64,000 nt of DNA from JAGQOZ01 sp041399205. Its GTDB lineage: Bacteria > Planctomycetota > Planctomycetia > Pirellulales > Pirellulaceae. The stretch spans positions 186,001-250,000 of the forward strand of contig JAWKTK010000007.1 of the NCBI GenBank assembly GCA_041399205.1, written 5' to 3'. Numbering within the stretch: position 1 is the stretch's first letter; each line of letters opens with the position of its first letter. The position numbers and the translations under genes are program-made. Under the pieces are notes generated by a model. The model was not told the origin of the DNA and searched no databases. It worked only from the letters and a program-made list of their open reading frames with translations. Shown here one piece after another: positions 53,058 through 63,216 of this stretch.

Positions 53058-56000
53058 CTACTGAGCGGTATCTTCGTAAATCGGCAGATGCCGATAATAA
53101 ACTTCTAAAGATAGCAGGTTCAGGGTGGTCACATAAAGCCGACCACCATGCGGCGCCCAGCGATCGGCTACCGGGTAAAACGGATCCCAGCTACCTGCCA
53201 ATGGTCCTTCAATAATTTGCGTATCCACCAACAATGGATGCAACGCCTGATTCCATTTCTCCCAGTATTCGCCTCGCATATGAAACATCACTTGCGTGGC
53301 GTAGTACCAGTAATAGGTGTCTCGCTGAGAAGCATTGTCTTCCATTTCCACCGAAGGCAAATTCTCTAACAAGTAATCCGCTCCGGCCATCATTTCCGCT
53401 TTGTCTCGGCTCCAGCCCGTATACAAACGCATCAACAAACCGACGGCGGTCATCGTCTTGGACGCAATTCGGCCATGACCTTGCGATGCATTGTTGGGAG
53501 CATACGGGTTGTAGCGAAACAGATGCGGTTCGGCCTTGCTGGCTTTGGCTGAATCCAGCCATTTTTCGATCAGTTCCAGCGTTTCCACCGAAACATCCAA
53601 ACTGGCCAATTCACCGCTTCGCAAAGCCATCATCATCCAGCCGGAGACCGAGGTATCGGCGCTGATACCTGGCGTGTACCGCCAACCGCCACGACTTTCA
53701 TGTTGGGCCGCCGAAATATAATTCAGTGAACGCTGAGCCGGTTCGCGAAGCCAATCATCTTGTGTCATGCCGTACGCTTCAGACAGGGCGATAGCCGCAA
53801 TACCATGACTATACAAACCAGCACTGGCCGCCGAATTTTCATCCTGCGGAATAAACAGATTGCCATCGTCGTCTTGATTGGCCAGCAGGAACTCCAGCCC
53901 CTTCTTGACCACGTCCTTGTATTTGTCATCCTGATGGTGATAGCCGGCGCCTAAGAAAGACAACAACGCCAAGCCGGTCGCGGCAGTATCGGAACGAATG
54001 ATGGGCGTTTCATTCGGGCTATACGGCTTTCCGTCGCCGCCAACATTCAAGCTCCAACTTCCGTCCGGAGATTGAGTTCGACTCAAAAAGACCAAGCCCA
54101 TTTCGATCGCTTGTTCTGTCTTGGCCGAAGGTCGTCCACGGCCACCCGCATTTGCTTCGCCGCGGCGATTAATCCGCGTCTGATAAGCGTCGGTCGGTAC
54201 GGGCTTAGGATTGGGCAAGGGAATGGGCGAACCCAATTCACGACGAAGAAACCGTTCCGGCAATTTGGCGATGAATTCGCTTTCCGCCAATCCGGTGCGA
54301 CGTCGCAGCGCCACCGACGGCCCTGTTTCTGCCAGGAAACCGCCCAGCCCCGCAGTCGCTTCCGTCTGCACGACAAGTCCTCCGTCAGCCGGCCGAGACA
54401 TCGGGCCTGTAGAAACCGCAAGCGCCGGATCTTCCAGAAACGTGTCAGGCGGAGTTTCGGAACGAGTCCCCATGGGGGCAAATTCCACTTTGGTTGGGCC
54501 TAGCGCCCCGGTGGGAAGCTGGCGCTCCACATGCCTTGCGACCTGAAGTCCTTGTCCCGCCGGACTGATGGGCATCGGACCGACCGGGTCGTCCAATTCC
54601 GCTGAAGAAACGCGACCAGGCAACATTTCCGATGGTCCCGCATTCGCACCGTCCAGCTGCACGTCCGCGGACAACGCGCCCGTTTGTTCATTCTCAATTG
54701 GCCCAACAATTCCGGTGGGCGTGCGGCGATGAGCCTGATTGTTGGCTGCCACCGGCGCCGCATCGGGCACGCCGCTGGACGCATTTTCTCCGGACAGCGT
54801 CACCGTTTCGGCTGAGCTTGGAACAAAAATCCGCGTCCCTTGCGATTTGCGTAATGGCTGATTCGAACCACCTCCGCTGCGTGCCACAATATCGTTCAAT
54901 TCAGACGCCGAACTCTGGGTCGCTCGAGACGGTAGCGCCGTAGAAGGCGCAGCAGCCGAAGGTGCCAAATCCGCTTCGCTGGTGTTCGCTTGTCCCGCCG
55001 CGTGGGCCAGTAGCTGCGCAGGTCCACCGTTGGTGTTGACGTTCGCCACTTGCAACGCCACTGGGCTGGGCTGGTCGTTGGTCGGAGTATCACTGCCGCT
55101 GGGCCGCTGTGGCGAAACATTTCTGGCATTCGTCGAAGCAGCAAAGGAACCCGCTCCCGCAACGTCTCTCGCCATCCCCAGCGATTGACTGGGACGAAGA
55201 TTCGGTTCGGGCTGACCACCACCGGCCGCTTTTTGCAAGCCGACACTAGCGGCAATCCGAGTTGGACCGAAGTCAACTTCCGCCGTCCCTTGTTGTGCCG
55301 AAACTGGCGCTGGCATGGCGTTCGCACCTGCTTTGCTTACCGACGACGATGCCGCCAAATCAATGTCCGCCGGCTGATCCGCGCCACTGGTCACGGCAGC
55401 ATCCACTTCCTGCGCGTACAACGATGCGGATGGCACGGACGCTTCGGCGACTGCGCGTTTGATCTTCGGCGCGTCACTTGGTGCCAAAGCCGGTCCTTCC
55501 TGAGTTTGTGTCGACGATGCTCGTTTGGCAGATGCAGAACCGGTTGTTACCAAGCTGGCTTGCGCCGGAGTTTCTCGATCAAAGTTCGGTTCCACTCCAG
55601 CGCCGGCAATCCCTTGTTTGGCTCGAGTCACCGCGGAGGCAACTGCGTCATCCGGCGAAGAATCGATATCCGAACTCTTCGGACGAACACTTGTGTCTTG
55701 CACAACCGATTCCAAATTTGGAGTGGCGGGTTGCGTCGCATCTCGCGTCAATTGCTGCGTCGGCTTCGAAATATCCTGTGGCGAATCGGCTTGCACTCGA
55801 CGCTCGGGTGTCGCGTTGGTGGGCACCGCCGCAATCGCCGTCTCGTTGACAGGATTAGCCTGCGGTGACGGCGAATCAAGCGTCGCGTCTGTCTTGGCTA
55901 CGGTCATTTGCGCAGGCGAAGCGGGACTGGTCGGCGTTTCGGTCGGTGGCGTTTCCGTGGGATGCGAATTATCCTCCGTGGCCACCTGCGTGTCGGCCAA

Positions 56001-57194
56001 CAGTGTGTTTTGCGTCAATTGCCGAGTGACATTCTGCGCGTTCGATTCTTCCAACTGCGGTTCGACTTGATCTGGCTGGCGACGAGTGATCTGTCGTGGA
56101 AGAAGGTTCGGCCGTTAAATCAGATGTCATACGATTTTGCGGTTCCGCGGGCATCGGCAGCTGCGTCGGCTGGCGGCTTCTCGGCGTCGATTGTGGCTTG
56201 AGTTCGGCCAGCGTCGATTCGCGCTGACGGCGGTGGAATTGGTGGCGACGTCGGTTCGCGGAGTAAGTCGAGGTACGTCGACTTGGTGCAGGAGTGTCGG
56301 TTCGGCCGAAGCGATCTTGGGGGCGTCAAGCGTTTGATCCTTGCGAGTCAACGCGTTGTCGGGACTGATTTCAGGCGATGTCGGTTCGGCCGAATCATCC
56401 ATCTGTGCTGCGGCGAGCTGTGGTGTTTGACGCTGGAGCGTCTTCGCGTCCGCAGCTACTGGCGTGGGTTGCGGCGTTTCCGGGCGATCAAACGATTCCA
56501 CCGTGGGTTTGCCCAGATTGGGTTTGGCGGACGTCAGTTGTTTACTGAGCATACCCTTTGAATCTGCCAAGCGAGGCACAGAGGCTTGCGTCTTTCTGTT
56601 CAGTTTCGGAATGGCCTGAGCTAATTCGGCAGCCGAATCGCTGGCTTGGTCCGGCGTTTCTTGCGCTGCATCTACGGCCAACGTTTGCTTTTTTTGATTT
56701 CGCTGCCGATGGCTCCGGGCTCCGGCTTCTACTGGCGATTCCAGTTCGTTCTGCATACGATCCTGGCCCGATTCGTAGGTCAGGTCAATTTCTACAATCT
56801 TCTGTTCTTCTTTCTCTTTGTCGACTTGCGTTACTTCATCCGGAACAACTAACTGCGGCGACCTCAAATAAACGACCGATGAAAGCAGCAACAACAACAG
56901 GTTGAACGCCAAACTGATACAGAAGGCCAATGAATGTCGTCGGTTGGAAGTCTTGGGCCACCAGACGCTCAGCAGTACGGCTGCCGCTATGTAAACAGCC
57001 ACCACGGCTGTGATGGCGAACGCAATTTGGTCCTTCGAGTTGAACGAAAAGAACAGCTCGCCCAGCGTGGAAAGCAAGACAATCAACAAGACCGCCAGAA
57101 ATGCCAACGAGACGTGCATCGGCCAAGCTTGATCTTCGAAAAACGAAGGTCGCTGAATTCGGACTTGGTTGATGATTCTTCGTTTGGCAGCCAT
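53058..57194 (-). CDS. Large membrane protein with low-complexity linker and C-terminal alpha/alpha-toroid (cyclase-like), one frameshifted zone
   Basis: The ATG at 57194 begins the N-terminal part (355 residues) with three hydrophobic segments (WPMHVSLAFLAVLLIVLLST, IAFAITAVVAVYIAAAVLLS, LAFCISLAFNLLLLLLSSVV) and a Pro/Ala/Gln/Thr-rich linker. The frame breaks between about 56250 and 56054, where linker peptides appear in other frames, then continues for 998 residues of linker. The last 340 residues are a toroid like squalene-cyclase/prenyltransferase domains (GLVFLSRTQSPDGSW, HESRGGWRYTPG, GHGRIASKTMTAVGLLMRLY). The linker repeats are Ala/Pro/Thr-rich and appear disordered. Upstream exbD and exbB, on the same strand, suggest it is coupled to proton motive force. 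Not a typical cyclase: no DxDD seen. Confidence 0.75.
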
Positions 57195-57227
57195 TCGCGT
57201 TCTGTCTGATAAAATATCGCGTCGGCG

Positions 57228-57650
57228 TTAATTGTCCTTGGCCGCAGTCGCTTTTACTTCGTGCAAGCCTACTTTGTGGCACGTATCAATCGCCTTGACC
57301 ACAAAGTCCCCAATCACACTTCAAGTCAGCTTGAATATTGACTTTCTGTGTCAACGGATTGTTGATGGCCAACGTCTCCATATCTTGGGCAAACTGCTCT
57401 TGGGTTAACGGCCCGTTGGATCCAATGTAATAATTGCCATATCCTTGTCATCGAATAGTTTGACGTCGTTGGGCTTGGACGTCATGGGCTTGGCCTGGCT
57501 GGCTGTAGGCAGTTTCACGTCCAATTCTCGGTCTTCTTTCCGCAAAGCGAGTGGTCACCATAAAGAAGATCAGCAACAGGCAAAACACATCAATCAACGG
57601 TGTCAAGCTTAATGATTGCATGCCGAGCTTTTCGAAAGTTCAACAGCCAT
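57228..57650 (-). pseudogene. ExbD/TolR-like protein, frameshifted
   Basis: Starting at the ATG at 57650, MAVELSKSS is followed, after a shift, by MQSLSLTPLIDVFCLLLIFF then MVTTRFAE, the ExbD TM helix with its proton-relay Asp in LTPLIDVF. Further pieces, in other frames, are DRELDVKLPTASQAKPMTSK, VNIQADLKCDWDFVVKAIDT and CHKVGLHEVKATAAKDN, stop at 57228. At least three indels. The C-terminal periplasmic domain pattern (N-I-x-A-D ... V-V-K-A-I-D-x-C) fits ExbD/TolR. It lies between exbB (26 bp) and the toroid gene (33 bp), forming an operon. Confidence 0.7.
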
Positions 57651-57675
57651 GATAGCGAATGCCTTTGATATGACG

Positions 57676-58607
57676 TTACGATTCCAACGGAGCGTTTTGC
57701 CGCGACTTGCGATGTGCGGGATCGGCGGATTCGGAATCACCATCGGCCGAATCGTCCCATAACGTCTGCGCACTGACTCGCATCCGTCCTTCATATCGCT
57801 CTACTTGTGGCAACAACTGGAACAACAACTCTTCGATTCGATGAAACTGCTTCTGGATTTTGCCTTCAAAGTAGTGAGCGAAAATGGCGGCGGGAATGGC
57901 AATGGTCAATCCAGCCAGCGTGGTCACCAACGCAACGTAAATTCCTTCAGCCAGAAAATCGGCTTTGTTCTGTCCCGCTTCCAATTGCGTGGTCAAGAAG
58001 AACGCCTGAATCATGCCCCATACCGTTCCGAACAAGCCCATCAGCGGTGAAACGGCTGCAGCCAGATTCAGCCACCGTACGCCGCCATGCAACCGACTCG
58101 CTTCTCGTTGCAGCGATTCATTCACCACCGCTTGGATCTCCGATTGTGGACGTCCAATTCGCAGCAGCATGGACTGCACCACCGTAGCTGCTGCGGAAGG
58201 ATATTGCTGGCAAAGTCGGTATGTTCGCCGAGGATCCATGCAGCGCCAGGCACGGCATTCAAATTGGCGATCCCTTCCAGCAATGCCTTCGGGAGCACTC
58301 GGTTGGTTCGCAACGCCAAATACCGTTCGACGACAACCACCACCATCAAGATGGACATCGCGCCCAACGGGATCATCAAGTAACCACCCTTGATGATTAG
58401 CGAAAGTAGACTCAACTGGGCCGTCTGATCTGGCGAGACATCCGCATCGTCCGCCAAAACGTCTTCTACTAAGATGGGCGTTTGATCATCTTGTGCCCAA
58501 GTCAGGTCGGCGCAGCAGATACACAGCCCAACGGCACCTAACAACAAGATGGCCAACGACAGGGGCGAGCCTGCGACCAGCCTGCGGTTGCGAATTGCGT
58601 TGTTCAT
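57676..58607 (-). CDS. MotA/TolQ/ExbB proton channel family protein, one frameshift
   Basis: From the ATG at 58607 a signal peptide-like N-terminus (LAILLLGAVGLCICCADLTW, then AQDD) precedes an acidic loop and the first TM helix (GGYLMIPLGAMSILMVVVVV, ERYLALR). The frame breaks at about 58235; the remainder (PRRTYRLCQQYPSAAATVV, LNLAAAVSPLMGLFGTVWGM, GIYVALVTTLAGLTIAIPAA) carries the two conserved TolQ/ExbB helices. One indel joins the parts. With ExbD it forms a proton-driven stator-like complex that energises envelope processes. The C-terminus is acidic then basic. exbD follows 26 bp later. Confidence 0.8.
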
Positions 58608-59239
58608 AAATTCAAAATTCGAAAAATAAGAAAGGTAGCGATGCGCCGAAATTGTCTTGCGGTGGCAAGTTGAACTTGAAAATACGTGAACATGCGACCG
58701 TCGGTTCTACGGATTGCTGCTGATTCACCCGTACAATGAACCATCCGAGCAAAGCTTTCCATGTCATCGATGTCACGCAAGCGTAAGACAGCCATTCTAT
58801 CGAAGGGGGGCCAAATCTGGCTAACCTCCTTTTGGTTCGATCGCCACGATTTCCGAAAAATAGCTCGTTTTCAGCTCTGCAAACCGCCTTTCTTCGGCCA
58901 CCGGAAATTGAATGCGCAGGGTGCCGGCCGGCGTGTTTCGGACCATTTGCGTCGAAATCCACTGACACGAGCCGAACGTTTTTGCCCAGTCAGCATAACA
59001 CGACATGAAGAACAAAAATCCGAATTGTTGATTTGGAAATTTCTTGCAACGGCCTAGGGCATCCCTTATCACTAATCACGTCAGAGACGCGTACTTCAAT
59101 TCGCACGAACCACGATTTGAGGGAGGGACATGCTCATGTTAGATCCACCAGGAAGTTTTCTGCGAGAAGCCGTTCCGGTCAGCTTCTCACGCAAAATGAA
59201 AATGGATCGGATAACCTTCAGTTCGTAGGACACTTCATC
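58608..59239. other. Long region without a firm gene
   Basis: About 630 bp between exbB and a terminator hairpin. A minus-strand frame, 58821-59072, has natural-looking segments (SCYADWAKTFGSCQWISTQ, GTLRIQFPVAEERRFAELKT) and could be a small protein or fragment of one; no domain recognised, start uncertain. Plus-strand frames are taken as chance. The exbB promoter should be near 58620-58750. Confidence 0.4.
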
Positions 59240-59281
59240 AAAACGGCTCGTCAGCAATCTCATGCTGACGAGCCGTTTTTT
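59240..59281. terminator. Strong hairpin terminator, probably bidirectional
   Basis: Bases 59240-59256 (AAAACGGCTCGTCAGCA) pair perfectly with 59263-59279 over a 6-nt loop. On the plus strand it is followed by a run of six T (59276-59281), on the minus strand by TTTT inside the stem edge. It lies 31 bp past the minus-strand stop at 59312, so it serves the FG-GAP gene, although the U tract is stronger for plus-strand transcripts. Confidence 0.8.
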
Positions 59282-59311
59282 GTTTGTCACGAGACGCAAT
59301 TCGAACTTAAA

Positions 59312-61825
59312 CTAGCCATCATCCCATTCGCCCGACGCAAACGCCGCCACAAAATCGGACGAATCGAAAATGCCATCGGCGTTCCAATCTCCTTCGCTCA
59401 CCAGTGCCTCTTGCCCATAACGTCCTGCTTGGAAAGTCGCCACAAGATCGCTGGTGTCAAAGCGGCCATCCAGATTCGCATCAAAGCGACTTGTCTTCCA
59501 GACGTTGGCAAACAACGCATCTAGGTCGTCAAGATCGACGTCGTTATCTTCATCCAAATCGAATTTTCCGTCCGTTCGATTTGCAGAAACAGCAAGGCCC
59601 AATAGATTGGCATCGTCCGTTGTCACGAAACCATCGCGAGTCACGTCGGCGGCGGAGTACACTTGCGGATGAACAAGGCGAAGATCGCCATCGCGTGAAA
59701 GCCCAAGATACATGTCTCCTTCGGGTGACGGAACGAGACCGGCCCAACGATCGTTGGCAAATGAAGACGGCAAAGCCAATCTTCCATTCCGGTTTTCCAC
59801 CCAACCTTGCCAACCATCCGTACTGATAAAGATGTCCGAGTCTCCGTCTTGATCCAAGTCGGTTGTAGTGATAATCGTGGGATACCAGAGCGTGGCGTCG
59901 AATAGAATCGAATCCGTGACCTCCGTATGTAGCGGCGAAAATGAATTAATACGGGCTACTTCGAGCTTTCGAATGGAATCTTCCGAGTAGAAATTCCAGC
60001 CAATGATTTCGGTCCGACCATCTTTGTCCAGGTCAATAAACGCAATAGGTGACTCGATCGCCACATAACCCAAAAGTGAAAATTCGGCGGCGGCATTCGT
60101 GTGGATCGCTTCGCCAAGAATCATGTCGAGATCGCCGTCCGAATCGATGTCGTGGAATAGCGGCAAATCGACGTAAGCGTGTTCCACAAGATTGGTCGAT
60201 TCGCCGAGTTGGACCTTATCTAGCAATCGAGCTTCGGGGCCTACAAAGTACGACCTCACTACGCTTCCAAGCGACGAACTCTTAAGGGTGACAACTAGGT
60301 CGTCTGTTCCATCCTGTTGCAAGTCTGCAAACTGAGCAAACAGGAAGCTATAACGTCCTCGATTTTCTAGTAGAATCTCTGGTTCACTAAAATCGCCAGA
60401 TTCGTTTTGGGCAAACCAAAGCAATCGGTAAACGGACGCCGTTACGTTCAATCGTTCCCACGTCACTGCTAGAACATCTTCACGTCCGTCTCGATTGACG
60501 TCGTAGCTCAAAACTTGAATCACCGTGCCTGGCGCGGCCAAAGCTTGAGACACTACAATCTGCTCTTCGTAGATTGTCATAAGATTCAAGGCATCTGCCG
60601 TGGCAACCGCCACGGTGGTATGATTTTCCATCGGACGGTTTACGACAACAGCTGGTCCGTAGTAGGCGTTGGCACTTGCTACAAAGCTGCCGAAGCCCGC
60701 ACCCTGATTGAAGTAAGTCCCAAGCGAGATCCCGTTCGCAGTTGGGATACTGGCCACAACGTCATTGTCGCCGTCCGAATCCACGTCCCCTAAATCGAAT
60801 GCTTCAAATCGTCCTGGAAACGGCATTGGACTGTCTCCATTCCGATAGCCCGCCGCCGAATACCACCAATATTCATCGTTGGCATCAGAAGTGACGACGT
60901 CGTCACGCCCGTCGCCGTCAACGTCATAAATGGCAACTACCTGCTGGGGCCCCAAATAACGGTGTTGCCAATCGAGTCTACCTGTACTGATATCCGACCA
61001 GGAACCATTGGAAACCATTATTTCCTTTCGTCCGTCTCCGTTCATGTCGATGACAAAGAGTCGAGTGTTGAAGTACGGCCCAAGCTCCGTGCTTTCGAAA
61101 GGGACGTCGATCTGGCCCGCATTCAATCCCAATCGAATGGGCCCAAAATTCTGCGGCACTTCAATCACGTCCTGATCGCCATCTCCATCCACGTCCAACG
61201 GAACCAGATCGTATGGCGTTTCTAATTCCTGCTGTAAGTGAATGTCCACTGGCGAATCAAAGCCCGTGCCCGTCCCGCGAGCGACAGCCAGAGAAGAAAA
61301 CCGAGTCACACCGGATGCCATCCATTGACTGTGGCGGATGATGACATCGTCCGCGTCGTCCCCGTCAAAGTCGGCAAAAGATATTTCCACGCCGGCCGAC
61401 CCACTGGACGAACCGAAGACACGATCTAGTTGGTGCGGAATGTAATCGCCGTCAACCGTTGCCTCCAGCCATTCAACAACTCTAACCGTCGCCGAATCGA
61501 CATCTGACCGGCTGATCACGAAATCGACATCCCCGTCCAGATCGACATCATTCGCAAGCAGTGAATCAATCAAATGACCGCGATCGTAAATCAGGTTCGA
61601 CGGCCCAAATGTGCCGTCGCCACCGTTCAAATGCGTTTGCAACAATGTTCCGTTCGCAACCACCACATCCAAGTGCCCGTCTCGGTTGATGTCAACCAGT
61701 TTCAGCTCCCGGCTTGGCACTGCATCTGCTGGCAACTGCGGGCCTTCAAAGGAAAGCCCCAGATTTGTCAGCACGCACCGATGTTCCAGTTGTTCACTAA
61801 GCAGTTTCCGTTTCGACTGCATCAT
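59312..61825 (-). CDS. FG-GAP/VCBS repeat surface protein with dockerin-like C-terminus
   Basis: About 837 residues from the ATG at 61825, preceded by AAGGA at 9 nt; the frame opens at 61915. The start MMQSKRKLLSEQLEHRCVLT has a LEPR-XLL-like LEHRCVL motif. The body is built of FG-GAP/VCBS-type repeats with calcium-binding D-x-D-G-D signatures (LVDINRDGHLDVVVANG, DVDGDGRDDVVTSDANDEYW, DSDGDLDMILGEAIHTN), likely a beta-propeller. The C-terminus has several EF-hand-like units (DVTRDGFVTTDDANLLGLAV, DANLDGRFDTSDLVATFQAG, GDWNADGIFDSSDFVAAFAS), the same twin module as in the giant CotH proteins. Exported, ligand unknown. The frame is intact. Confidence 0.85.
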   Translation of the reverse strand: MMQSKRKLLSEQLEHRCVLTNLGLSFEGPQLPADAVPSRELKLVDINRDGHLDVVVANGTLLQTHLNGGDGTFGPSNLIYDRGHLIDSLLANDVDLDGDVDFVISRSDVDSATVRVVEWLEATVDGDYIPHQLDRVFGSSSGSAGVEISFADFDGDDADDVIIRHSQWMASGVTRFSSLAVARGTGTGFDSPVDIHLQQELETPYDLVPLDVDGDGDQDVIEVPQNFGPIRLGLNAGQIDVPFESTELGPYFNTRLFVIDMNGDGRKEIMVSNGSWSDISTGRLDWQHRYLGPQQVVAIYDVDGDGRDDVVTSDANDEYWWYSAAGYRNGDSPMPFPGRFEAFDLGDVDSDGDNDVVASIPTANGISLGTYFNQGAGFGSFVASANAYYGPAVVVNRPMENHTTVAVATADALNLMTIYEEQIVVSQALAAPGTVIQVLSYDVNRDGREDVLAVTWERLNVTASVYRLLWFAQNESGDFSEPEILLENRGRYSFLFAQFADLQQDGTDDLVVTLKSSSLGSVVRSYFVGPEARLLDKVQLGESTNLVEHAYVDLPLFHDIDSDGDLDMILGEAIHTNAAAEFSLLGYVAIESPIAFIDLDKDGRTEIIGWNFYSEDSIRKLEVARINSFSPLHTEVTDSILFDATLWYPTIITTTDLDQDGDSDIFISTDGWQGWVENRNGRLALPSSFANDRWAGLVPSPEGDMYLGLSRDGDLRLVHPQVYSAADVTRDGFVTTDDANLLGLAVSANRTDGKFDLDEDNDVDLDDLDALFANVWKTSRFDANLDGRFDTSDLVATFQAGRYGQEALVSEGDWNADGIFDSSDFVAAFASGEWDDG

Positions 61826-61996
61826 CTGTCTAGTTCCTTGCTGATTGATTAATTGCGTACAGACCACGTATGGTTCTAAGGGGTATCCCCACAAACTGCA
61901 ACCAAAGTGTGACACAATTGCACTAGAACAGGATCAGCGTTTGAATTTCCAGCGTCGGCCGTATGAACTTCACAGAATTTTCAATTTAGCGCCAAC

Positions 61997-62836
61997 CTAG
62001 ACCCACAACTGCAGTCGCCCGTCCAGCATGTTCGGGAGGGCTTTTTGCAGGATTTTTTCCGCTTGCTTGGAACTGTAGCGAGAACTGACATGCGCGGCGA
62101 TGATCAGTTGATTTTGGAACTTGTCTTGCCGAGCGACAATGTCGTCCAAATGAATATGACCCATTTTGTGAATCTTGGCGCTGCGGTGACGCGCTGCCAG
62201 GAAAGTGATTTCGGTCAGCAAGACTTCGGCTTCGTACATGATCGGATTCGCGTCTAGTCCCTGCGGAGTGCTATCACCCAGATAAGCAATTCTGGGCGTC
62301 CGACGTTCTTCGGAAACTTCGGTCCCTTGCAAGCGAATGTCTCGAATCTGTTCGCCAGTCAGATTCGTATACTCCGGCTTCAACTTCTTGCGCCGTTCCC
62401 AAACCACATATCCCACCGAAGGAATCGTATGAAAGGTTTGGTGAACAGTGACCACCAGTTCACGCGAAACTTCGATCTCTTGCCCCGGTTCGACACCAAC
62501 CAATTTGCACGGCAAACGACCTCGATCTAATCGCCCCACCACCGCCAATAATCGATGCACGATATCCACCGCATACGCCGGCAGGTAAATGGTCGGCGGA
62601 TCCATTTTCATCATCCGACGTCTGGCAACATACACCGGCAAACACGCAATGTGATCCAAATGCGTATGGGACACAAACCAAGTGGATGTCCCCATGAAGT
62701 CCCAGGGCTGAGCACCTAGGTCGAACCCCAGTTTCATTTCCGGAATTCGCCAATACGTTTGCACCGCCGCTCGCGACCAACCTTCAATGGTCAGATCTTT
62801 GTACGAAACGCTTCGCACTGGAAGGTTCTTTACCAT
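61997..62836 (-). CDS. RNase Z-like metallo-beta-lactamase-fold hydrolase
   Basis: 279 residues from the ATG at 62836 (GGAG close upstream); the frame opens at 62887. The zinc motif WFVSHTHLDHIACLPV is the H-x-H-x-D-H of the metallo-beta-lactamase fold. Other conserved points: KLGFDLGAQPWDFMGTSTW, RIAYLGDSTPQGLD (Asp ligand) and HKMGHIHLDDI (final His). Size and motifs resemble ribonuclease Z-like enzymes found in planctomycetes; tRNA 3'-end processing is possible but the true RNase Z arm is not evident. Divergent from the DUF1559 gene. Confidence 0.85.
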   Translation of the reverse strand: MVKNLPVRSVSYKDLTIEGWSRAAVQTYWRIPEMKLGFDLGAQPWDFMGTSTWFVSHTHLDHIACLPVYVARRRMMKMDPPTIYLPAYAVDIVHRLLAVVGRLDRGRLPCKLVGVEPGQEIEVSRELVVTVHQTFHTIPSVGYVVWERRKKLKPEYTNLTGEQIRDIRLQGTEVSEERRTPRIAYLGDSTPQGLDANPIMYEAEVLLTEITFLAARHRSAKIHKMGHIHLDDIVARQDKFQNQLIIAAHVSSRYSSKQAEKILQKALPNMLDGRLQLWV

Positions 62837-63216
62837 GCTCCGTTCCCAAACTTCATCTGCATCGAATTGCCACCGCACGACGAGCATTCTTCGCCAAAAC
62901 CATTACGCCCATCGGGAAACGCCAGATTGGCCGAATATTCGACAGACGACGGCGTTTCTGAACCAAGCGACAAGCCCTCGGCGGGACAAGGTTCGCACAA
63001 AACTCACGTGCTTGACAGTCTAGTCGCGACATTCCATCGTCAAAAGGCCCCTTGATTTGGACTCATTCGCATGCTTATCCAGATTTTGTTCGCCACCGAA
63101 ATGCCGGTTTTGTAGAATGACGATTGACCGTTGGCTCGGGCCGCACTCGAACGTGCCGAGGAGCCCGTTTTCAAATTCAGGGGTCATGAAGGGTTTCTGC
63201 TGCGTAGGAGAAGACA
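62837..63216. other. Divergent intergenic region
   Basis: About 380 bp between the divergent hydrolase gene and the DUF1559 gene, expected to hold both promoters. Open frames in it overlap on both strands and show no domain. TTGACA occurs at 63013 without a convincing -10 partner. Confidence 0.4.

Noticed and set aside
53536..55868. Plus-strand frames antisense to the toroid/linker gene (for example 55050-55868)
   Set aside because: Arg/Ser/Gly-rich mirror images of the Ala/Pro/Thr linker; no domain.
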